Part shown: positions 58,886 to 64,000 of the stretch, piece by piece
How the letters are laid out: each line of letters opens with the position of its first letter
How positions within the stretch are numbered: position 1 is the first letter of the stretch
Assembly (NCBI RefSeq): GCF_003008595.1
Contig: NZ_CP027669.1
Span: 2,418,001 to 2,482,000, forward strand
Reading direction: 5' to 3'
DNA: 64,000 nt
DNA from: Simplicispira suum
GTDB lineage: Bacteria > Pseudomonadota > Gammaproteobacteria > Burkholderiales > Burkholderiaceae_C
Notes under the pieces: generated by a model
The model's database searches: none
What the model saw: the letters and a program-made list of their open reading frames with translations, nothing else
What the model was told of the DNA's origin: nothing
Made by a program: the position numbers and the translations under genes

Positions 58886-60055
58886 TTACACGTCGCGTGT
58901 GATCGGCATGCCGAGTACCACGCTGGAGAGGCTGCCGAGAATGCGGTCGTCGTTGACCATGACCATGGCAGAGTGGGCGTCGCGGATATGGCGACTCAAG
59001 TAGAACTCGCCTTCCTCCATGTAGCCCTGAATGCCACAAATGCGCAAGGCGATCTCGGTGATGCGAACCACCAGCGCCGAGGCGCTGACCTTGAGCGTGT
59101 TGTAGCTCACCATGCGGTCGGTGGCGGACGTCTGGGAGTCGTCCGCTTCATACAGCGACAGGTTGGCCGCAATCAGCGCGCGCATCTGGTGCACCATGGC
59201 CTCGCCTTCGGCCAACCGCAGGTTGGCAATCGGGTTGAGCGGGGCGCCCGCGCGGTTGCGCTTGCGTAGGAAGGCCTGTGCCCGCCCTAGTGCTGCGGCC
59301 GCAATGCCCAGCCACACAGAGCCCAGCAGAATGTGTGAACTGGGCAGCATGGTGAGAGACATCACATCGGCAAAGCGGCCGGGAAAGATCTGCTGCGCCG
59401 AGCACTTCGCCATGAGGTTGAAGCGATCCGTACAGGCCCCGCGCATGCCCAGGGGATTCCAACGGCCACAGGGCTCCAGGGTGAGCTGCTCGCGCAGCAC
59501 GGCCACCAACTGCTGGTCCGAGGCCGCTGCATCTTCGGAGCAGCGCGCCGACACCAGAAAAATGTCCGCCGCGTGCGCGTAGGAAATTACCGAGCCGCTC
59601 TTGTTCAAGTGCAGAGCGTCGCTCTGCAGATCGATAAAGCAGGCGCTGGTGCGGATGGAGCCGCCGGTAGCACCTTCCGTGGTGGCAGAGGCGATCAGGC
59701 TTTGCTCGCGAGCCATACGCAGCAGCAGCTGCTGGTGCCATTCGCTCTCGCCTGCATGATCGATGGCAACCGCAGCCTGCGATTGGTGCATCGCAAAAAT
59801 CAACCCCGTCGAGGCACAGCCCTCGGCCAGGCGCCGACAGATGTTGGTCACCGTACGCAGCGAGAATCCGGGCCCGCCGAAGCGATGAGGAACCAAGAGG
59901 CCGAGCAGACTCTCGGCGCGCAAGGCTTCGAGAGCGTGGACCGGCAGCAGGCCGGCCTGGTCCACTGCGTCGGCGTGTTCGGCGGCGACTGCGGCGACGC
60001 AGGCGGCTGCAGATTCTCCGACTTGGGCTTCAGACAGGGCGCTGACAGACTTCAT
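58886..60055 (-). CDS. Acyl-CoA dehydrogenase-like flavoprotein
   Basis: The protein has 389 residues with an acyl-CoA dehydrogenase fold: N-terminal helical part, FAMHQSQ and IASATTEGATGGS (FAD-binding middle domain) and C-terminal RICGIQGYMEEGEFYLSRHIRDAH. In classic medium-chain enzymes a catalytic Glu follows in the (Y)EGT motif; here that stretch is MVMVNDDR (364-371), with Val in the Glu position, so the base is displaced or the reaction differs. Related flavoproteins act on carrier-bound acyl groups or as oxygenases. The 20-bp gap to the carrier gene suggests the carrier-bound aminoacyl group is its substrate. Function unproven. Confidence 0.8.
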   Translation of the reverse strand: MKSVSALSEAQVGESAAACVAAVAAEHADAVDQAGLLPVHALEALRAESLLGLLVPHRFGGPGFSLRTVTNICRRLAEGCASTGLIFAMHQSQAAVAIDHAGESEWHQQLLLRMAREQSLIASATTEGATGGSIRTSACFIDLQSDALHLNKSGSVISYAHAADIFLVSARCSEDAAASDQQLVAVLREQLTLEPCGRWNPLGMRGACTDRFNLMAKCSAQQIFPGRFADVMSLTMLPSSHILLGSVWLGIAAAALGRAQAFLRKRNRAGAPLNPIANLRLAEGEAMVHQMRALIAANLSLYEADDSQTSATDRMVSYNTLKVSASALVVRITEIALRICGIQGYMEEGEFYLSRHIRDAHSAMVMVNDDRILGSLSSVVLGMPITRDV

Positions 60056-60151
60056 GCAAAAAATCTTGATTGAAAAAAAGCATTCTCGCTGCCGCTTCCG
60101 GGTTCGACAAGGTTTCGCTGCTGCTGCGGCTCCAAGTGTTTCTGGGAATAC

Positions 60152-61138
60152 CTAGACTTGGGTGCCCCAGGAATACGGAAAGGTCATTTCGTTGTCTGTG
60201 CTGCTGAGCAACCAGGGATCGATCGCAAACGCCACGATGCGGTCTGCCCCGTAGCTGCGCGCAACATCCATTTGCGCACTGATGCGCTCGCCCGAGGCCG
60301 GCTTGGCGCGGAAGGCATCGTTGCTATTGGGCAGGGACGGCAGCTGCTCAAACAGCTCGACGATAAGGTCAAAAGGAACCTTGCGTTCGCGCAGCAGCCC
60401 CCGCAAAGGTTCCAGGCCGGCGTAGTTGCCAAGGCCAGCCACGCCCACGCCATCCTGCAGCATGGGGCGCAGCTGTGCGGCATCGAGAATGTCGCTCCAC
60501 AGACCCGCCAATGTGCCAGTCGTCGCAAGGCGACTGTAGAAGGTGGAGAGGGCCAAGGGCTGCGCGGTGCGCCTGGCAGAGGCATCGGCCAGCGCGCTTA
60601 ACCAGGGAATCAACAAATCCCTTCGCTCGGTGGTGGCCCAGTTGTATTGGTCCAGCTCGTAGGGGAGATACCAGCCGCGAAAGCCCGCCTGGTCCGGCCA
60701 GCGGCTGTTGTTCAGGGTTTCCAGGCAAACGGCCTGCGCACTGCCCAGAAACTCCGACAGGCGCCGCGTTCCCTTGCCACTCAGCGCCTTCCACCAGCCT
60801 TCGTCGTAGGGAAGGCCCACCCGAATGCCAATGCCGAGGCTGCGACCCTCTTCGAACAGAAGTTGAATCAGGCCTTCCGGCATGGTCCAGGGGTAGCTGC
60901 CGCCATACAGGGCACTCCATTGCAGGATGATTTCGTTGCAGCCCAGATCGCGCGTGAGCTTGAGCCGCCGCCGCCACTCCGCGACGGGGAGCGTTTCATA
61001 GCTCTGCCAGGGTTGCAGGAATGTGGCCTGGAACTTTTCTGTGGTGCCGCTGCCGCTGCCGCAGCCCGCAACCAAGGAAGCGACAGAGGCTGCCGCCAGG
61101 CTCAGCCACGCGCGTCGGCTGAACTGCGAATCGCTCAT
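60152..61138 (-). CDS. DUF4434-like lipoprotein, putative glycoside hydrolase
   Basis: The protein has 328 residues from ATG 61138 (MSDSQFSRRAWLSL). The signal has both a twin-arginine motif (SRRAWLSL) and a lipobox (SLVAGC). The mature part starts with FLQPWQSYETLPVAEWRRRLKLTRDLGCNEIILQWSALY, typical of DUF4434 TIM-barrel proteins related to glycoside hydrolases. Further motifs are GIGIRVGLPYDEGWW and FRGWYLPYELDQYNW, with a probable acidic pair Glu-x-Asp. It may trim or release the polymer made by the neighbouring synthase. It is the first gene of the minus-strand operon, divergent from hisF. Confidence 0.75.
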   Translation of the reverse strand: MSDSQFSRRAWLSLAAASVASLVAGCGSGSGTTEKFQATFLQPWQSYETLPVAEWRRRLKLTRDLGCNEIILQWSALYGGSYPWTMPEGLIQLLFEEGRSLGIGIRVGLPYDEGWWKALSGKGTRRLSEFLGSAQAVCLETLNNSRWPDQAGFRGWYLPYELDQYNWATTERRDLLIPWLSALADASARRTAQPLALSTFYSRLATTGTLAGLWSDILDAAQLRPMLQDGVGVAGLGNYAGLEPLRGLLRERKVPFDLIVELFEQLPSLPNSNDAFRAKPASGERISAQMDVARSYGADRIVAFAIDPWLLSSTDNEMTFPYSWGTQV

Positions 61139-61326
61139 GGCTGGGGGTGGGGATGGGGAGAAGGACGACATATCGATAGCTCAAACAGTGCGATGCGTTG
61201 AAATATGAGCATAGCTAGATACTGCAGTTTGTGCAGCGGAGCCGGTGCAGCGTCTGCAGGCGCCAACTCTGCTGCGCCTCGTGCTATCTTGCGCCCCTTC
61301 ATTTCAAACTGCACTATGTCGCTGCC
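61139..61326. promoter_or_regulatory. Divergent intergenic region before hisF
   Basis: These 188 bases lie between the DUF4434 gene (leftward) and hisF (rightward). hisF is cut off from the his operon promoter by the island, so a promoter for it should lie here. I could not assign a -35/-10 pair with proper spacing. There is no obvious ribosome site before the hisF ATG. Confidence 0.35.
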
Positions 61327-62130
61327 ATGCTAGCCAAACGCATCATTCCCTGCCTCGACGTGACCGGCGGCCGCGTGGTCAAAGGGATCAATTTTGTTGA
61401 ACTGCGTGACGCGGGCGATCCGGTGGAAATTGCCCAGCGCTACAACGAGCAAGGGGCGGATGAGCTGACCTTTCTCGACATCACTGCCACCAGCGATGAG
61501 CGGGACATGATCCTGCACATCATCGAAGCCGTGGCCAGCCAGGTGTTTATTCCGCTGACCGTGGGCGGCGGCGTGCGCACCGTGGAAGACGTGCGGCGCC
61601 TGCTCAACGCCGGCGCCGACAAGACCAGCTTCAACTCCGCCGCCATTGCCAACCCGAACGTCATCAGCGCGGTCTCGGAGCGCTACGGCGCGCAGTGCAT
61701 TGTCGTGGCCATTGACGCCAAGCGCCGCAGCGCGGAAGAGGAAGCGCAGCGAGATGCCGACGGCGCCCTGCGCGGTCCAGGCTGGGATGTCTACAGCCAC
61801 GGCGGGCGCAGGAACACCGGGATGGACGCCGTGACCTGGGCGCGCGAGATGGCGCGGCGCGGCGCCGGGGAAATCTTGCTCACCAGCATGGACCGCGACG
61901 GTACCAAGTCGGGCTTTGACCTGCCGCTCACGCGCGCGGTGAGCGATGCCGTCGCCGTGCCGGTGATTGCCTCAGGCGGTGTCGGCACGCTGGCGCACTT
62001 GTGCGACGGCATCCAGATCGGCGGCGCTGACGCTGTGCTGGCGGCAAGCATCTTTCACTATGGCGAGTTCACCGTGGAGCAGGCCAAACGCGCCATGGCC
62101 GAGCGCGGCATTCCGGTGCGCTTGGCTTGA
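61327..62130 (+). CDS. hisF: Imidazole glycerol phosphate synthase, cyclase subunit
   Basis: The protein has 267 residues from ATG 61327 ([23 protein letters not shown]). It is the TIM-barrel partner of HisH and makes imidazole glycerol phosphate and AICAR. Catalytic Asp residues lie in IPCLDV and [18 protein letters not shown]; further motifs are [44 protein letters not shown] and [16 protein letters not shown]. It lies 32 kb from hisA, with the exopolysaccharide island between. hisI and hisE do not follow. Confidence 0.96.
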   Translation: MLAKRIIPCLDVTGGRVVKGINFVELRDAGDPVEIAQRYNEQGADELTFLDITATSDERDMILHIIEAVASQVFIPLTVGGGVRTVEDVRRLLNAGADKTSFNSAAIANPNVISAVSERYGAQCIVVAIDAKRRSAEEEAQRDADGALRGPGWDVYSHGGRRNTGMDAVTWAREMARRGAGEILLTSMDRDGTKSGFDLPLTRAVSDAVAVPVIASGGVGTLAHLCDGIQIGGADAVLAASIFHYGEFTVEQAKRAMAERGIPVRLA

Positions 62131-62142
62131 GTTTACGCCAAA

Positions 62143-62212
62143 AATACCGGTTAAAACAGGCTCTGGCGCTTTATGGGTAAGCGTTAGTAGCTACTAATTT
62201 CATAGTAAAAGA
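62143..62212 (+). repeat. Comamonadaceae palindromic repeat, copy F, after hisF
   Basis: The core ctctggcgctttatgggtaagcgttag is followed by agctactaatttcatagtaaa, which matches copy D. It fills the gap between hisF and the convergent response-regulator gene, where a stem could end both transcripts. Confidence 0.65.
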
Positions 62213-62218
62213 CACGCT

Positions 62219-62977
62219 TCAGCCGTGTGCTATTTCTTCTCGCACCGCAGCCACCTGGCGGCGCGAGACCATGACCGGCTCGGCCAGCCCCGCCAGCCGA
62301 ACCGCCCAGCAATCGCCTTCTTCGGCGTCAAAGTGCTTCTCCAGCGCGCGCATTGCGTGGCGTGCCACCAGCGCATTGCGGTGCACGCGCAGCAACTGCG
62401 TGCCGTGGCGCGCTTCGAGTTCGGCCAGGGTGCTGTCGAGAACGTAGCTGCGCGATGCGGTGCGCAAGGTCACGTATTTCAGTTCGGCCTTGCATAGCAG
62501 CACTTCGGCCAAGGGCACGCGTTCGGTGCGCCCTCGGTCCTGAATCACGAGCACTTCGCCAGACGTGGTCTGCGCGGAAACCGGTGGTGTGTGGGGTGCC
62601 ATTTCGCGCAGGCGCTGCACCTTGGCCAGCGCCTGCTGCAGGCGCTCCAGGCGCACCGGTTTGGTCAAATAGTCGGCCGCATCCAGCTCGAACGCGCTGA
62701 CCGCGTGCTCGGTGTGTGCGGTGACGAAGACGATGGCTGGCACCCAGGCCAGCGCGCGCACCCGGTGCGCGAACGACAGGCCGTCGAGCCCCGGCATGTG
62801 GATGTCCAGCAGCAGCAGATCAAAGCCGCGTCCGTCCACCGGTGCCAGCACGGCCAGGGCGTCGGCGCTGCTGGCGGCTTCGCTGACGCGGTGCGGCGGG
62901 TTGGCTGGGCATTCGGCAAGCAAGCTCGCCAGGCGGCGGCGCGCCAGCGCCTCGTCGTCAACGATCAGGATATTCAT
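62219..62977 (-). CDS. LytTR-family response regulator (AlgR/LytR type)
   Basis: The protein has 252 residues from ATG 62977 (MNILIVDDEALARRRL). An N-terminal receiver domain has the acidic pocket Asp8-Asp9, the phospho-acceptor Asp in LLLLDIHMPGLDG near residue 57 and the Lys in DYLTKPVRLE. A C-terminal LytTR DNA-binding domain covers about residues 145-245 (VLLCKAELKYVTLRTASRSYVLDSTLAELEARHGTQLLRVHRNALV). The kinase gene is upstream and overlaps by 4 bases. Targets are unknown; AlgR-type regulators often control polysaccharide and surface functions. Confidence 0.93.
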   Translation of the reverse strand: MNILIVDDEALARRRLASLLAECPANPPHRVSEAASSADALAVLAPVDGRGFDLLLLDIHMPGLDGLSFAHRVRALAWVPAIVFVTAHTEHAVSAFELDAADYLTKPVRLERLQQALAKVQRLREMAPHTPPVSAQTTSGEVLVIQDRGRTERVPLAEVLLCKAELKYVTLRTASRSYVLDSTLAELEARHGTQLLRVHRNALVARHAMRALEKHFDAEEGDCWAVRLAGLAEPVMVSRRQVAAVREEIAHG

Positions 62978-64000
62978 GTCTTGCGTGTGGCTGGGCTGCG
63001 ATGGCCCGTTTCGGCGGAGTTGGTGGCGCGCTTTGGCGGCAGCGTCAGGCGCACTTCGTACAGGCTGCCACGTACCCCCGCACTGAATTCGGCTTGCACG
63101 TCGTGCAGCAGCGCCAGGCGGGCGCGTACGTTGGCCAGCGCAATGCCGTGTCCAGGCCTCGGTGCGCCAATGCGGGCGCTTTCGGCTGGCAGGGTATTGG
63201 TGATACGAACCACTACACGGCTGCCGCGCAGCTCCGTACTGACGCGCAGGCGCCCGCCCCAACTGCTGGGCTCGACCCCGTGCTTGACGGCGTTTTCGAC
63301 CAGCGGCTGCAACAGCAGCGGCGGCAGCAAGGCGGTGCCCGCGCGCGGATCGATCTGCCACTGCACCTGGAGGCGCTCGCCAAAGCGCACCTGCTCGATG
63401 CCCAGGTAACGCTGCGCCAGCACCAGTTCCTCGGCCAGCGTGACCGCCTCGCCCTGCTCGACCAGCGCATGGCGAAACAAATCGCTCAGGTCTTCCAGCA
63501 GCGATTCGGCCTTGGCCGGTTCGGCCCGCACCAAGGCAATGGCGCTGTTGAGCGTGTTGAACAAAAAATGGGGCCGGATGCGCGATTGCAACTCCGTGAG
63601 CCGCGCAGTGGTGGCGGCCGGAGTGCGCCCGCGCGCGCGCAGCGCCAGCGCCACCACCAGCAGGGCGGCCAGCAGCGCACCCGTAGCGGCGCTGGCCCAC
63701 CAGGGAGGGGATGCGGCCGCACCGACAAAGGCCAGCATGGCGCAGGCCCACAGACCGGCGAGCGCGCCCAGCAGCACGCCGGCGGCGTACTGGCCACGCG
63801 TGGGCAGCCGCTGGATGAGGCGCTTGGCGCTGCAGGCGGCAATCAACCAGGCCAGCGTGGCCGGCAGTGCGCCGCCGGTGAGCAAGGCCAGGCGCGCCAC
63901 CCATTCGACGGGGTTTTGCGTGCCAAACATGGCCCCGACGGCCAGCACGATTTCGACGAACAACACGGCGCGCAGCACGACCCCCAGGTCGCAGGCGTCG
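62974..64000 (-). CDS. LytS/AlgZ-type sensor histidine kinase, 5'-partial
   Basis: The frame is open to the window edge. The upstream codons read ACDLGVVLRAVLFVEIV, as in AlgZ-like kinases, so the real start lies beyond 64000. It has about four membrane segments (residues 1-115 of the visible part). The His_kinase domain has the phospho-acceptor motif LQSRIRPHFLFNTLNSAIAL. The ATPase part has LLPPLLLQPLVENAVKHGVEP and GHGIALANVRARLALLH. It pairs with the response regulator encoded directly downstream. Confidence 0.92.
   Translation of the reverse strand, partial: DACDLGVVLRAVLFVEIVLAVGAMFGTQNPVEWVARLALLTGGALPATLAWLIAACSAKRLIQRLPTRGQYAAGVLLGALAGLWACAMLAFVGAAASPPWWASAATGALLAALLVVALALRARGRTPAATTARLTELQSRIRPHFLFNTLNSAIALVRAEPAKAESLLEDLSDLFRHALVEQGEAVTLAEELVLAQRYLGIEQVRFGERLQVQWQIDPRAGTALLPPLLLQPLVENAVKHGVEPSSWGGRLRVSTELRGSRVVVRITNTLPAESARIGAPRPGHGIALANVRARLALLHDVQAEFSAGVRGSLYEVRLTLPPKRATNSAETGHRSPATRKT

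Noticed and set aside
61139..61326. A specific -35/-10 promoter for hisF around ttgaaa...tagata
   Set aside because: The spacing between the boxes is about 12 bases, too short for a normal sigma-70 promoter.

Overview
The window is high-GC DNA from a betaproteobacterium of the order Burkholderiales, most probably family Comamonadaceae. This rests on the gene order gltBD - mlaFEDACB - yadGH-like ABC exporter - BolA - murA - hisGDCBHA, a short-form HisG, and six copies of a short palindromic intergenic repeat that I recognise from Comamonadaceae genomes. No rRNA, tRNA or CRISPR array was seen.

Layout. 1-2149: a partial unknown gene, a DUF1415 gene and a methyltransferase gene. 2178-4470: mobile DNA, namely an IS110-family (IS1111-type) element with 12-bp perfect inverted repeats, then a RAYT transposase flanked by REP-like palindromes. 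4540-10818: glutamate synthase gltB-gltD. 10987-13370: a polar amino acid ABC importer. 13457-14969 (minus): polyamine genes speD and speE. 15320-19253: the complete Mla phospholipid transport set. 19317-21446: a YadG/YadH-like exporter and a BolA/IbaG protein. 21536-29064: murA and hisG, hisD, hisC, hisB, hisH, hisA, with a toxin-antitoxin pair inserted between hisD and hisC.

The his operon is then interrupted by about 32 kb of exopolysaccharide genes; hisF appears only at 61327. The first half of the island (minus strand, 42906-29086) is a complete pelABCDEFG operon followed by a spherulin-4/GH135-like lipoprotein gene, a possible second Pel hydrolase. Divergent from pelA is galE, whose gatekeeper residue is Cys303, as expected for an enzyme that also makes UDP-GalNAc, the Pel precursor.

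The second half (plus strand 44346-57186, minus strand 61138-57176) is the most unusual part. wecB, a BcsB-like periplasmic protein, an NfrB-like glycosyltransferase with a C-terminal MshEN c-di-GMP-binding module and an NfrA-like TPR/beta-barrel protein form a synthase resembling the E. coli N4-glycan-receptor system. Directly behind are four alginate-acetylation-like genes (AlgJ, AlgX, AlgI/MBOAT and AlgF types). Converging on these is a minus-strand operon of a DUF4434 lipoprotein, an acyl-CoA-dehydrogenase-like flavoprotein, a DltC-like carrier protein and a DltA-like ligase. My inference is a c-di-GMP-gated, ManNAc-based exopolysaccharide that is O-acetylated and also decorated with a carrier-bound aminoacyl or oxidised aminoacyl group. 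I know of no described system with this combination.

The window ends with hisF and a convergent, 5'-partial LytS/AlgZ-type sensor kinase with its LytTR response regulator. hisI, hisE and hisZ are not present here.
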